Shown one piece after another: positions 45,733 through 59,632 of a stretch of DNA of 64,000 nucleotides (the stretch's first letter is position 1; the number at the start of each line of letters is the position of its first letter). A program made the translations under genes and the position numbers. Origin of the DNA: Tyto alba (taxonomy: Eukaryota > Chordata > Aves > Strigiformes > Tytonidae); contig NW_024881283.1 of the NCBI RefSeq assembly GCF_018691265.1, positions 10,907,731-10,971,730 of the forward strand, written 5' to 3'. Under the pieces are notes generated by a model. It saw only the letters and a program-made list of their open reading frames with translations, was not told where the DNA came from and searched no databases.

Positions 45733-47550
45733 GGTGCCAGTCTGGGGGCCTCCTTCACCTGCTGAGAGATCAGCGGAGATGCTGGGTCAGTGTCAGCTTA
45801 CACTGCCCGAGATGTCCCTGCACAGCCCGGCCATCTCCAGAGGGCAAGGACCCCGAATCCCTGCACTGAGCCAACAAACAGCCGCTGTCAGGACAGGACG
45901 CAGCCCTGAGCTGTCGCACCCGCCCTGCGGCTGTACGCGCTTCCAGAGAAGCCTGCACACATTCGGGGCCTGGGATGAATCCTGCCTCAGGTTTATACTC
46001 GAGTCTGAACAGCTGGAGCACTTAGGCACCACTGAGGGTAACCGAGACATGGAAGCATGCAGTTGAGCTTCTCACTGTCTGTCTGCCTCCTTGCTGGGAA
46101 GCAAAGTGTAAATTATGATCAAAAGAGAGAATTTTTTGCATGAAAAGTTTTGATTTGGCACCGAAAACGGGACCATGCACATGCTGTGTGGGTACACATC
46201 CCCTGTCCCATCAGTGTGCCAGCCACCTTGAAGCGGCCCTTCAGAGACCCACACTCAGCCACCAGCACGGCCCTGGACCAACAGCAAGATTCCTCCCAAT
46301 GGCCTGTGAGCTGACGCTCTGCCTGACGGGGCTGTCAGCGTTTCAAATTCCGAAACTTCTCCAGACCTTTAAAGCAGCTGCTCCACAGGGAAGCAGAAAT
46401 CAGGCACCCCACACTGTGCCCGGCTATGAAGCCACATCTCAGCAAACTGTTTTGCACATGTTGCTCCAACTACAAACACTCTTCAGGGAGAAACTGTTGG
46501 GGAGAGTGGGTGTTTTACAAGCGATAGAGGTGGCAGGGTTTTGCACGCAGGAGATCAGACATCTCTCGTCACCCCTTGTCTCTCTCTCAGACAAGAGGTT
46601 TGTGGAACTAATTCGCTTTCTTTGGAGCACTACCTCCAGAACAAGAGTATCTTCCTTCTGTTTGGTTTAACCTGGTTATTCCTAAATATGGCATTTTCCA
46701 CTTGCAAAATCACACCCTTCTTTAATACAGGTTGCTATCAAGTGTAGACAAGCCCATGGAATTACATCTGAGCAGTCAGCTGCAAAGCGCCGCACGCTGC
46801 AGTTTTCTTCATGAACCCACCCACTTCAGAAAGAGCTATTACGGCTCAATCTACAGTTTAGCCTCTAATGGGGTAAGGAGCTCACCACCAGCCCCTGGGC
46901 CTCCCTCCTCGCAGGCTCCCGTCTCCCACCTCCCTCACGCCGGGAGGCAGCCTCCAGGGCAGGAGCCGATCCAGACAGCTCTGACTCATGGCAGCAAGCT
47001 CCCCAGGGCTATTCTTGGTCAAGCCACAGCTCCCAGCTGCTGTCAAGCCTGGTATGTGCCGATAGGACTGCCGGTGAATACATCTAGTGTTCCCACAGGG
47101 CTACGTGACCAACAGAGGGGGAACAAAGTCCCTTTTCAGACTCTGGTTACCCAGCTGCTGCCCCGGCCGCCGCGGCTCCGCTGACCGCCCCGTGCCCTCC
47201 AGCGCGGCAGGCCGGCACGCGTGGCTGCGGCTGCAGCTCTGCAGCGTGCCCCTGCGAGCAGCACGGGCCTGGGGCCACGGCTCCGCCGTCCTCCAGAGCC
47301 CCCGCCGGCAGCCCCCAACTCGCTGCCCTGGAACAGGGTGGCCCGGGCAATTTCCAGTCTGATACTGGAGACGGGGCAGGCGCTCGGGATGGTTTGTACA
47401 GAGGAGCCGGACGGGTGCCAGGGCACTGAGCTGGACCTGCTGCCCCAGCTCTGCCCCCCCGCCTGGGCTGGCCCCCCCCACCCCGGGGCACCCCATAAGG
47501 TGCTCACCCAGCTGGGCAGTGGCTCCTGTGCCCCCCAGCACCCCCCAGAG
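45733..47550 (-). promoter_or_regulatory. FHL3: FHL3 5' region with candidate non-coding first exon and promoter
   Basis: The first coding exon is preceded by an acceptor at 45759-45760, so at least one non-coding exon lies further right. The best candidate ends at 47151, where the minus strand reads CAGCAGCTGG then GTAACC. That candidate lies at the edge of a moderately CpG-rich block (47140-47550). This rests on composition and one donor only. Confidence 0.35.
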
Positions 47551-50500
47551 CTCCTGGCCGTTTCTCACCCACCAGCTGCCTCCTTTGCTGCCCCACTTGC
47601 CTTCACTCCCCGAAGCCATATGGGACCTTTCTCTCTGGCAAAGAGTGAAAAATCAAATTACTAACCCTCCTCCTCCCAGCCCTGTTGAAGGGAACTTTCC
47701 AAGGTGTGTCTGTAATAAACGGGCCTCTAATGAGCACTCCTACCCTGGGAGCCACAGTACCACTGGAGCAAGGAGCTGCCATGTTTGCTCAATGGGCTAC
47801 ACTTTATCTCTGTGGTCCTGTAACACGGGGTCAGAGGACATCAGAAAAGGAGGGAAGGAAAAACAACTTGAACGGACAAGCCTTGGGATTTACCAGCGAC
47901 ATGGACTCAGCCTCCTGAGCTTTGCTGACCCTGACCCTCCGTGAGTCCCAGTCCCCAAACTCAAACAAGGGACAGCATTCCCCCATGGCGCAGGGGCAGG
48001 AGGTGGGCAGGACAAACCCACCGAGGACTGCTGGGGCTCTCGCACTCCTGAACCACAAACCACCTCAAAGAGGCAGGTGCTGCTGCCCTGAGCGTGCGCT
48101 GTCCCCCAGCCCCACGCGCACCCTTGGGACCCGGCGCCAGCCAGAAAACCCCAGGAGAGCTACGGGGCACAAGCACCAGCTCCACAGCAAGTGCTCGGGG
48201 CCGTGGCACAGCCAGAGCAAGCCCTGCTCCCCTGGGGCAGCTTAGCTATCATCACGATCGAAACAGATTCAAAAAAAAGTGACGGGACAGGAACATTTCA
48301 ATCCCACATGCTGTTTGTCACCCAGGCTCCTGGCAGTGCCAGCCCTTCCCTCCTCCCCCGCCGAGGGCTGCCGGCACTCCCGAGCCCACGGGATGCCCAG
48401 TGAGCCTTGTGCTGACCAAAGCTGGGCCAGACTCACCAGCCAGCAGCACCCGTGGGTGCCCCGCAGCGCTGCGCGACAGAGCAACTGCAGAAAAGGAAGT
48501 GAAAACCATACAAACCCTCTGAAAGTTCTGCACCGAGGAAGACCCTAAAGCAGCACACAGAGGAGCAGACTCTGCACTGCCTTTTCCACAGTAAAAAGCA
48601 CAGGCCCAGGAAGTTTGCTCAGGGTTATTTATATTAGATAAGCTGCTTGCTCCCTTTGTTCTGGTCTCACATGCAATGCTGAGCAGGGGTTGTGGAAGCC
48701 CTGTGCAACACCAAAGCAAACTCTGCATCTTCGCTCCCTGGGACACGGCACTGCCAGGGACCAGGTTCATAGAGAAGAGGAAGGTGGGAAGAACGAAACA
48801 GCATAAAAGAAATAGCACAAAAGCCCACAATTCTTACTGTGATTGTAACGAGGAAACTGGAACTTGTCTCCATTCATGAAGAAAAGAGGTGGAGTTTTAA
48901 AATGCATTAAAAAAACCCCTTTAATTGAAGCTCAGATTTAGAAATCACAATATAGGCAGTCACTATGCGTGCTAATTAGCATGTGCTCATACTTTGCCGT
49001 CTGCACCACCCTGTAAACTTTAGCTGTGTGCTAGGCTGATGTAAGTAACGCCTTCAAATACTAACCAAGGTGTTACTCTAAAATGATGGGATTCCAGTTG
49101 CAAAAAGTGTTTGCTTGCCCATTACCAGATGGCTGCAGTCCCTGTGGGACAAGGTCTACTGAAGCAGGTCTCACGTACATGGGGACGGTGGAGCTGCATG
49201 TGGGGTTTTCTCTCAGCTGCCTCTCTGGCAGTCCGAGGGCAAAAATAAACAACAGATATATGCCTGCCAGCTGCCTACCCTTTCCCTTTGACAGATATAG
49301 TTGTGCTCATGGAGAAAAGGAAGTTCAGTTCCTCTCCTATGCCCATGAACAAACAGCTTTGGGAACAAGAGCTCCTCTCGCAAACAACATTTAAAGTGCT
49401 CCAGGATGTAAATCTGATCAGTCTGGAACAGAGCTCAGAATAGCTTCACATATGAGAAAGGTCAGCGATTTGTCAAGGACAGGCAGCGGAGTCCACTTTC
49501 TAATTAGAGAGTAACATGCACCTAACACCACCCCAGTGTCATTGTCCACAGCATCGCAGCAGATGGCCTAGCAACAGCCCCAGGAGATTATTACATTAAT
49601 TTTAGTGCCTATAAACTAGGGACCTATTATGAAAAGGAGGCTGTACAAGCCGTCCAGGGCCAGGCTTTCTGCTGCACACAATCACTTAAGATTTTAACCA
49701 GCCTTTTGAGATGATTCCTGCTACAATGAGCTCCTTCAGCAAGAGGTCTCATACATACAGTGAACCTATAGCCCCGTGTAACTTCACACCAGTCTGTTGT
49801 TTGTTGTCAGGTCACAACCAGCTGCTCCACAAAGTGATCCTAGAGCAACCCATAAGGCTATTCGTAGGGAAGCACTTAATCATTCCAGGACACAGGAATA
49901 GACCTGCTTTTTACTGTCTGTCAGGTCCCTGCCTATTCTCATCTTCCCTGGGCTGCTCCGAGCACAGCTCGTGCAGTTGCAGCTCACACCCAAACAGACA
50001 TGCAGAAGAGAAAGCACAACCTTGCTGGGACAGGCAAGTGTTCCCCATGTAAGGATGAAACCGTCTGGGGACAAAGCTTTGGAAGATGGTCCTCAACACG
50101 CTCCAAGGTCAGAAGGGGAGAACACTTTTTGTCCCTGTTAGCTTTCCAGAGCCATTATGGGTCCTGGAATCCACGTGAAATTGTTTCTGCCTGTGTCGAC
50201 CCTAAAAGGGAAACCAGCTGCTTGCTCTGAGGAGCAGCTCCGGCCCCTGCGTTAGGCTGGGAACATTTTCAGTCCACATTTCCTGACACCACTTCTGCGG
50301 ATGCACTCAGGGTGACTGCGCACCCCGGGCAGGGCTGGCACGGCCAGCCCAGGCTCCCCGGGGGGACGGTGGGGGGCCAGCTCCGTGGGGCACCGTGCAG
50401 CTTTCTCCGCACCTCCTCAAGCTGCTGTCTCTCCCTGGGCCCCCTTGCTCTGCTCCCAAACCCATATGAGCGCGGCTGTAGACCCGGCACCGTGGGAACA

Positions 50501-53500
50501 ACATCCCCCATCTGCTGTTAAAGCAGATCCTGCTTTCGGGTGAGAGGCGGGAGGCAGCTTGCCAGAAAGGTGCTGAGTGTTTCATCAGGGTAACCTGGCC
50601 GGACCCAGCCTGCACGGAGCACCCTCGGGAGTGGTGTTGCATCAAGCCTTCACCCTCCTGCTCCGAGCACCACTGAGTCACTTCCTGCCCTCAGATCTCA
50701 CCTCCCAGTTGCCTTCAGCCTGAGCACCCCCCCACCCCCACCCAACAGCTTGGAAATCTCAAGTATGATGGGCTGCTGGGCGGGGGGGGCTCTGGCACAG
50801 TGGAGAGCAGAGTCCTTGCAGGGACCATCAGCACAGCCACGGACCCCACCTGGCAGCTCCACCGTCACCAGCACAACGGGAGGATGCTGTAGGTCATTCC
50901 TCCAACATGTAGGGAAAACTTGGTTCTTACAGTCAGCTGGGTGTAAGGCCACACAGCCCCCACTTGCACCCCTGGGACGTTACGCTTACGCATGTGCGTA
51001 CACCAAGCTGTACTGAGCAAGCTGCACTGCAGTCACTTCCCCAAGCACGGGCACACCAACCTCCTGCCCAGGGCGGTCATGGGCTGCTCTGGGCTCTGCA
51101 GCAGATTGAGCAAAATGGCTGTCACAGTTGTAAGGAAACATCCCCCATTTCAAATCAAATAAGTGCTGCCAGAATCATCCTTGCTCAGCAAGGTAGGCAG
51201 CTTCCTGAGAATGCCCACAACTTTGAGAGGAAGAAGTAGCAGAAACTGTTAAAGCATCTGACAAGTCACGAGGTAGGCCTAGATTGTTGCACAATTTTAA
51301 TACAGTCTTAGAACAGAAAATTGAGGGCTTCCTAGTGTTCAGAAGGGATCTTTGAGGTGCCCTCCATCCAAAGAACAAAACCACATCACATTGACTCCTC
51401 CTGACAGCTCTGCACAGAGATCAAGACAAGTGCTAAAAGCACACCCATCCCACAAACATCTGATTTTACCCATAAACCAAGAAAATCTCGCCTGCTATCA
51501 GCCCACAGCCGGCCCAGAGGCGCCCTGCAGGAAGCACTGCACTGTTTGCACAGCTGTGGCTGAAATACCACACCTGGCCCAAGGTGAGCAACGGCACATG
51601 GCCACGGTGCAGGGCACGGCCACCGGCACTTGGCCACGGTGCAGGGCACGGCCACTGCCGTGGTGCTGGACTGGCACAAGGTCCTGGCAGCACAGGCAGA
51701 GGCGCAGGCACGCCAAAGCCAAGCGGTGCCTTCGTGTGCAGCACCGCCTGCCTGGAGCAAGAGGGTGCCAGGAGGGTGCTGCTAAGGGCAGGCACGCAGA
51801 GCCCAGCCCTACCCAAAAGCAGCTTCTCACCGAGAGGAGAGGTGGAGGAGTGAGGTTACAGTTGCAATGAGAGTGCTGGAAGACCTAAGAGAGACAAAGT
51901 GCAACTCTGGTAAGGGCAATAAGAGGCGTCATCTTCATCACACAACAGGCTGACAGATGGGATGAGAGGCAGGAAGCAAGTGACATGGCACAACATGCAC
52001 GTTAATATTTATTTTCTACATCAGCATTATTCTACAGAGGAGGAGGTGACAGGATGCATCTCCAGGAGGCCAGGCTCACTTTCACGCTTTCTTGTAACTT
52101 CAGCAATGCTGATTCTCGGAGGAAAATGACCACCGATGCCTGGTCTGATTACCTGCTGAATTCTACCACACCAGATATACCCAAAAGATCCAGAAAGCAG
52201 CAATGATTTTTTTTTTTAAGTTTAAATTAAATTTTTGAATTATCATAATGATTGGCCAGTTCTCTTGGGAAGGCCAACAAACCTTAGAGAGACCATACAC
52301 AGAGTCAGCTGTCTGCACATGGAAATAGTTTTGGCCTTGACGTGCTTACAGACTCTCCAGTACTCATGGCTGGGTCTGCAAGAAATCTTGACACCCCCAG
52401 GCCGTGAGCTGTTGTGCCTGTGGACTGAGGGCACAGGTCTGTTGGGAAGTTCAGGATCCTAAGGAACTCCAAAACTCTGCTCTGGTTTCAAAACACCAAA
52501 GGGTTCATAGACCTTTTTCCTCTAGTACTAAATTCCTCATTCTTTCTCCTAAGATAAGGAAACATAAACCAAAACTTTTCCTATGTGAAAGGAAAACCTG
52601 CTGGTAATAAGTCAGGCTCTTGCAAGGCAGCATCCCCATACAAGGTAATGGGACAAAGCTCTAAGCCAGTATTTGTGCACACTGGGACTTTTGTCCCTTC
52701 TTTAAAGGGTAGAGAAAGAATCTCTTTTTAATGAGGCCGCAGTTGCAGGGGAATCCAATTTTCCATGCTACAGTGGAAAACCAGGCGGGTTTGCTCATCT
52801 GAGATTCAAATTGTAATTTCTTGTGGCCAAGACTTTGCTTTGCATTTGTTTTTCAGCTACTTCTGTCCCTCTCCTCCCCACATCCTTCCTATCTGAGCAG
52901 GTCCCCTGAATCCAGCTGAGCGCTGAAGCATCCAGACGGTGAGCATGAAGATAACGTGGTTTGGAGGAAGAGAAACAGAATATCTATTCAAACATCACCA
53001 GTGAGAAATGCTAGGCTTCCTGTGGGTCCCCATCTCCTTTGTGGCTACCCACCTTCCAAAACCCCAACAGAGGGACAGCAGAGTGCAGGCTGAGAAAGAG
53101 AAAGGCAACAGACAATTCAGCCCTTGCTCTAGACTGATTTTCTTTAGGGAAAGTTAATTCTATCAGGGTCAGAGAAAGAAGCTTAAGTAAGAGTCCCTAT
53201 TATGCAACAGTAAAATGAAAAAATCTGCCCAGGAAGAAAGGAGGGAATGATTTCAGAGTTTAAAACTTATTACTAAACACCTGTAGGGGTTAATTAAGTA
53301 TTTCACTTTCTGAACAAAATCCTCGCTCTTCAGAGGGCAGCTTGGACTGAGGGTGCAGCTAACAGCAGCAGAGCTGTTAGGACACATTCAGAACAAGCAG
53401 CCTGTGCCATTCTGCTGACATTAAAACTGAATGTTTGCTCAAGAGATCAGCTGTTAATCTTACTCAAAATCTATACAAAGTAAGCAAATTCTGCACACTC

Positions 53501-54000
53501 AACAGGAAGTCAGGAATTGAAACCATTTGTGCAGTTTGGACCTGTCATGATTCAAACAGACTGCTTAGCTGAAGGAGGAAGTCCAAGAGCAGAGGAGTGA
53601 GATATGAACACATCAGAAACTTCTCCCCAGCCAAATGAAGTCCCTTTTACCAGATGGTTAGAAATCCATGGTTTAAGAATGGGCCAGAAGAGATTCTGCC
53701 TGGTCTCTGAAGAGGGAGAAGAGCTAGACAGCCTGGTCCAAGCCCCAGATCAGAGGAACCTTCCCCTGCCGTGCTCCAAGCAGGAGCCCACTGGCAGCAA
53801 GTCTGCTACTGGAGCCGGTAACTGGCTGTGGGGCAGCAACTGCGGGCATGGCCAGGGTGACCATAATAGGAAGAAAGATGCTGGAGCCAAGTTTCAGGGA
53901 GCGTGACTGATCACAGGAGCTTCGGTGTGATCAGAGGAGCAGGAGTCACAGTCCAGGGAAATGGCTGCTCGTATCAATTCTTAAAAAGGAGCAAGGAACA
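47550..54000. other. Gene-free stretch right of FHL3, part 1
   Basis: No exon chain, RNA gene or complete mobile element is recognisable. Composition is mixed, with GC-rich patches near 48.0-48.4, 50.3-50.8 and 51.5-51.8 kb. A 32-bp duplication lies at 51599-51662. UTP11, expected next to FHL3 in mammals, is not seen. Confidence 0.5.
51599..51662. repeat. Two copies of a 32-bp unit
   Basis: A unit beginning TGGCCACGGTGCAGGGCACG is present twice head to tail with few differences. Confidence 0.85.
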
Positions 54001-57000
54001 GGTGTGAAATTGCTTTCTGAACTCATGCTCCCCTCTCTCAAGCATGTTAGTCATCCCATTTAAGACAGAAGGATATGCTCTCATTCAATTATGGTAACAG
54101 TGATATCAAAAACACTGGAGTGCATAGTGAAAGTGAATACACACAATCTTCAGGATTTCCTCATTTGTGACAGCCAGTGGGCATAATACCAGCCCAGCAG
54201 CAGCATTCCCAGTGCCATTGCAAAGAAGCTGCCAGTGTTGGGCTGCACCATCACTTACGCTTCGTCCCCGACATGGGAACATACACAATTCCCATCTGCT
54301 TGTGGTGTCCCAGCCTCCACAGTCCTGGCAAAAAAGCCATCAGCTAGTGGGTGCTTGACAAATTATATCATGAGAGTCTGCCAATGTCAAATCCACAAAT
54401 TCCCTTAGTTTTCCTCTTTCAACTAGAAAATTGGACAAGAATGAGGAACTTGTTGCTTGTGCAGGGCTGAACAAGCCCTTCAGACCTATTGAGCAGACTA
54501 TACATTAACCATCATTCTACTGGCAACCAACAGTAATGCAAGAACACAAAACAAATCCTAAAGATAGTCATTGACCATATAAAACAAATTAATGGGCAGT
54601 GGCTGGCCTCCAGGCCCCAGGTTTCACACCAGGTCTAGGCAGAAGCTAATCTGGACAGTGAAATGCCCATTGCTTAGAAGTGGTATAATTCACCTGTGAA
54701 CCTTCTCTGCATGAAGTGATGGACAAAAAAAGGTGGTGAGAAAGGATAATAACTGGATGAGGTTTTGTCAAGACAGTTGTGAAGAGAGTACATATAAATG
54801 TACATGAAACTACAAATTGGCAGATAAGGTGCTTAATGTTACCCGTTGCAGCATATGTTTCCTTGTTCTTTGTGCTACAGCCTCATAACACCACACATCA
54901 TTGCAATTACAACCTCGCATGTGGTACAGGGCCCCTGCACGAAGTCAGTATTCTCCAGAAACAAACATATAACCACAAAGATCAAATGAGAAAACACATC
55001 CATGCCCCAAATTCAAAAAACAGAACGCTGTTGCACAGAGCCTAGGATGTCCTAAACCTTCCAAATGCAGAAACCCAGTGAGATCTTTATAATGTCCTGG
55101 CTATTACAGAAAGAGAAAGGGAGTGCGAAAGAATAAGCATGTTGTGAGGATTATAATCTAGCAATTAAAGTTTAATTTTGGACTGAATTGATTTATGCCC
55201 ATGTAACCCAGCAAAGTTGGCCCATAGCCATATAGAAATGCCTAACTGCTTATCCAACTGCACAAACCCAGGACTCCTGCAATAGCATTTCAAAATCTCT
55301 GTGCCCCATGAAATAAAGGTCATATCCAATACACTAGAATTCAAACATGAAAGCATGACAGGAAATGCCTAACTGAGCACTGAGGCCAATTTACCTTCTT
55401 CTTAGATCTGCTCAGTGAACAAGAATCTTGCAATTCAAATAGACATCACAACCTATATGCAGAAAAAATAATCTGACTGCTGTAGTTGGTGGTTCTCGGG
55501 GTCTGTGCATCTCAGTAGCTGTATCACTGCAAAATAATGGAATTCTGCTCTATCTCCCTAAAGTTCTCTTACAATTCTAGCCTTGTGCTGTAGTTTTCAC
55601 TTTTCTTTCCCTTAGAGGCAGCTGTTTGTAATTATTTTTAAATTGAGGATGAAGCCATTCTTATTTCTGAGGTGATACATAATTTAAGTTAGTGTTTACA
55701 CAGTTTTTTTGTAGTCCCTGAATAAAAGGTACTTAAGAGATTACACCTCTGTTTTGCACATAAAGGCAATCAAGGGGCTGCTTCAAGCTTCCTTCTGAAC
55801 AAGCATGCATGTGAGCTTGTGGACAGGCTGCAGGGGACAGATGCAGTCACAGTGCGCGTGTTTTGTTCTTGCATGCTAAAAAGCAAACCTGCGTGGTCTG
55901 AGCCCAATCCCTTATTAACTGTCTTCTCCAGAAAGCCTGTCAGCTCTTCAGCTGATTAAGGCTCTGCTTAACTTAAATTTCTTTTAATAAACAAAGCAAC
56001 TTTGACTTACAGTAGCAGGAAAAGACATGCAAACCAGACATGCTTTATTTAATGCATGCTTATTACTTAAAGGGCAAAGTGAATTTTTTCACCAAATTTG
56101 GTCAAAATATTCCCTTTTCTGATTTGATTCTTTGTCTCCCAAACATGAGCATTTGTAGTTGGTTTCTTGCATATAAACAGATATACTGACTGAGAAAGGT
56201 AACCTGCACTGTAACCCTGGCAATTTTGTGCTTTTCGGGGCCCGCCACCCACATGCAAAGTCAGCAGTGAAGAGAAAGCCAGGAAGGTGACAGGGGAGAC
56301 ACTGCAATGACACTCGTGTGCCACACGAGCTCCTGCCCAGCAGCCTCTCTCCCACAGTCCTGACCACCAGCCATGGGCCTCTCCACCTGGGCTAGTTATT
56401 TACACAAGAAATATGGACCGTGTCCATCTGAAGTACTTTTTACAGCTGTTGGTGTCCCTTGCAAGCAAAGGCAATTACAGCTCTGTAGCCTGCAGCATGT
56501 GAGCAGCTTCTAAATCTGGGGAAGGACTGAGTCCTGGCAAAGACAAATTGTCTCAGGTTACCATCCCGAGAACTGCTCGCCTGTGGTCCGAAACGAAATT
56601 GAGATAATTTGTTGCCAGGGTGATGCTCTATGTGCCAGCTGCAACCTTCCTGAAAAAAAAAGGTCTGCTCTGCAATGACAGCGGAGCTGAGCCCTGGAGA
56701 GCCCAAGGAAGCACAGAATGGGGACAGACAGGGGATTGGTGAGGGGAAGATAACCGCTTCTTTTAGCTACTGCCTTGCCAGCGTAGAAGCAAAACAAGTT
56801 TCCTGCTTCTGTGGCTGAAGATTTCTCTGCTAGGTGATCTGGTCATCAGGTGTCATTTACTTTTACTACACAGAGCTGATTATCTTCAAATCAGTCTTCC
56901 TGTTAAAGTATTTCTCCTTTAAAAATTACTCTTAAGTACTGCACATTTTAAATAATAGAAGCCATCAGTTGTAATAGTCACACATTTTGTGTAAAATCTG

Positions 57001-58422
57001 AGAAATAACTCCTTGCAAGCCCTAAAAAGAAATCTCCAAGATGCAACATGCTTTCCAACTTCTGTCATGCTGTACTGCCACACTGAGATTGAGCCTGGTG
57101 GTACCCATGAATGGGAAAACTGGTGCCACACCCAACAGACTAAGTGGAAACAGCTATTTTAAGGGGCACACATGCTCACAAAATTTATGAATGCCTTTAT
57201 ATCATGCAGCTACACATTGAGTTTCCAACATCTAAGGCTCTGCCCGCTGAATATCTCTGTCTAAAGGAGTGCTGCTGCTCACCACTCTGGCAGCACTTCA
57301 GTCCAGGCAGCGTGGAGCACGGCTGCTGGCAGGCAGCACAGTAAAAGCACATGTGCTGAGTTTTTTAGGCACAGGCAAAAAACTGCTCCTTTACGGAAAA
57401 ACAAACAAACACCTGAACAGAAAAGAAGGAACAGTATTAGAGCGCCCCTGATCCAGGTCTGTGGCTCATTTCGAGAACCTCATTCTCTCATTCAAATCTG
57501 AGATTGGCAAGGAAACCTATGTGAAACGGATTTGTCATAGATTAAGAAGGATCCAGTAAGTCAGAATTTTAACTACCAGAGGCTGCTCTCATGATGACTT
57601 TCAGGTAAAGACCAAAAAGAGTTGATGTTTCAGCCCCTGAAGCAGCAGGCATGAAGCGATGCCCCGTTTCTTTGTCGCAGAGGAGATGCTTCACAATCGC
57701 TCGCTGAAGGAAGCGGCAGCAGCCTGCTCTCCGCCGACTGACAGGCTTTCCAAAGCTGTTTGCCTGCTCAGGCAGTTTGAGGGTCATGGGCTTCACTGCA
57801 ACAAGACACCACCAGTGCCCTAATAATCCTCCCTCTGTTCCCCTAACCAACCGGAACAAAAATGCCCTATTTACAAGCTATTTGTCCCAAATTGGCAACC
57901 CCCTGGAAGCAATCCCTCAGACCATTCTCTGTTACCTTGCATTGCTGAACGCGACCGAGCGGTGTAACGCCCAAGTCCCAGCAGCAGCCTAAGAAGCGGC
58001 GTGAGCGCGGCTCTCCCGAGGGCTCGCGCCGCAGAGCCGGAGCAGGTGCGACCAGCAAGAGCCTCTCACTAGTAAATCATCGCTCCACTAGCAAAACACT
58101 CAAGTGCTTGCCCAGAAACAAAAGCAGCCACATCATAAACCAGAGTGACATCAGCACAGGGATTGCATTTCCTGCAGAGGTTTAAATGTCATTACTTGTG
58201 ACTGGAAATTGGACACTTAAAATTCAAGTTACTCTAAATTTTCATAAGAGACATAAGAATTCCAATTCCAATTTTATGTAGATACATTTCACTTCCAAAC
58301 CCTTTCTATTTCTCAATGTCATAGTGACAGAAAAAACAAACAAACAAACAAAAACAACAAAACAAAATAGAACAAACAAAACTCCTAACAGCAAGTGAAA
58401 AGCTATTGAACGACATTATTAG

Positions 58423-58441
58423 CCTGACTTACTAAGTCAGG
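58423..58441. promoter_or_regulatory. Perfect 9-bp-arm palindrome with flanking ATTAGC / GCTAAT
   Basis: CCTGACTTA-C-TAAGTCAGG is a perfect inverted repeat with a one-base centre. It continues outward as ATTAG on the left and CTAAT on the right, with a 2-base offset. The core resembles paired bZIP (AP-1/Maf-like) half sites flanked by TAAT-type homeodomain cores. Function is inferred only. Confidence 0.35.
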
Positions 58442-59584
58442 TGCTAATGAGGTGAGCGGCAGAGCTCATTGATTTCCACTGGAAAGGGTCAGCGTTATTC
58501 AAACAGCACAATCTACTTGGGGGCCAGCTAATCAAAATCTCTGGCTTGCCCTCTTCCACTCTTATTCAAAGTTCTGCTCTGTGTCTTCCTCTAAAATTAA
58601 AACTCAAAGCTATCAAGGATCTGAGAGCACTTATTTCATCATTCCCCGAGTCATTGTTTCACAGAGCATGAAGCATGATATAGTTTGTGCATATGGTCTA
58701 ACACCTCCGCCTGCCTGAAGTGCATTTGCAATTTTCCACACGCGGCTCTTCAGGCTCTCCAAAAGCAACACATCCAAGACTTCTAAACAAGCGCAATGGG
58801 CCAGATTTACTCTTCCTGTGAGCTGCATGTTTGCATAGGGTTGAGGATACAACTTCTCTTGGCTGAGTTACATGGAACACACTCTCTACTTTTTGCTATT
58901 AATGACTCTTTAGTAAGTACCACTACTACTCTACATATTCCAGAACCCTCTGAGTTAGGCATTGCAGCAATTTCCTTGATATGAAGTATTCATTGAGTTA
59001 AAAGTGGCCACTGAACTGCCTTAAAATTTAAACACAGACTTTTCTATTCGAAAATTTCCATGTGCTGAGAAAACAGGCAGATGAGAATGAATAATCCACA
59101 TTTAAGGACTCAAACTAAAGATTAGTTTCTTTGCTTGGAAAGTAGTTTAGGTCTCTGACTCCCTACTGCAAAAACCACAAATATATATGATGATCCAGTG
59201 CAAGACCATAAATGCAAGGGCACTCAGTTTCCACAGATCTGACATCCCGTACCTCTCATAGGATTGTTGCTTCCTCAATTCCCTAACAGCTGTCACCAGC
59301 AAAAACATTATTTACCCTTATAATACCTGCAGGACAGGGAGTTATTTTATCTCCCTCCTGGGATTTGCACCTCAGAGTGTTTTGGCACGAGGCAAGCCTG
59401 GTAAAACTAAAAATGGAACCAAGATCCAAGTCCCTGTCCATCTTCCTTCTCCTTCTGAGATGCAGCACATATCCCTGTCAGCCTAGAATCTGACACTCAC
59501 TAATTCAGGTTATAGACCTACGACCAAATACATTCCACAAACCGAATTCTTTGTGAGGAGCAGGGGAAAATGGAAGGAAGCGAA

Positions 59585-59632
59585 GGACATGATCTTTCAG
59601 GTCTCTTCCAACCCAAACCGTTCTATGACAGA
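59585..59632 (+). mobile_element. CR1 LINE 3'-end remnant
   Basis: The stretch GATCTTTCAGGTCTCTTCC followed by AACCCAAACCGTTCTATGA closely matches the conserved CR1 3' end of birds. No reverse transcriptase sequence is next to it, so this is a 5'-truncated fossil copy. Confidence 0.75.

Noticed and set aside
47101..47619. Several 110-170 codon frames near the putative FHL3 promoter
   Set aside because: Composition-driven, present on both strands, no domain or homologue recognised.
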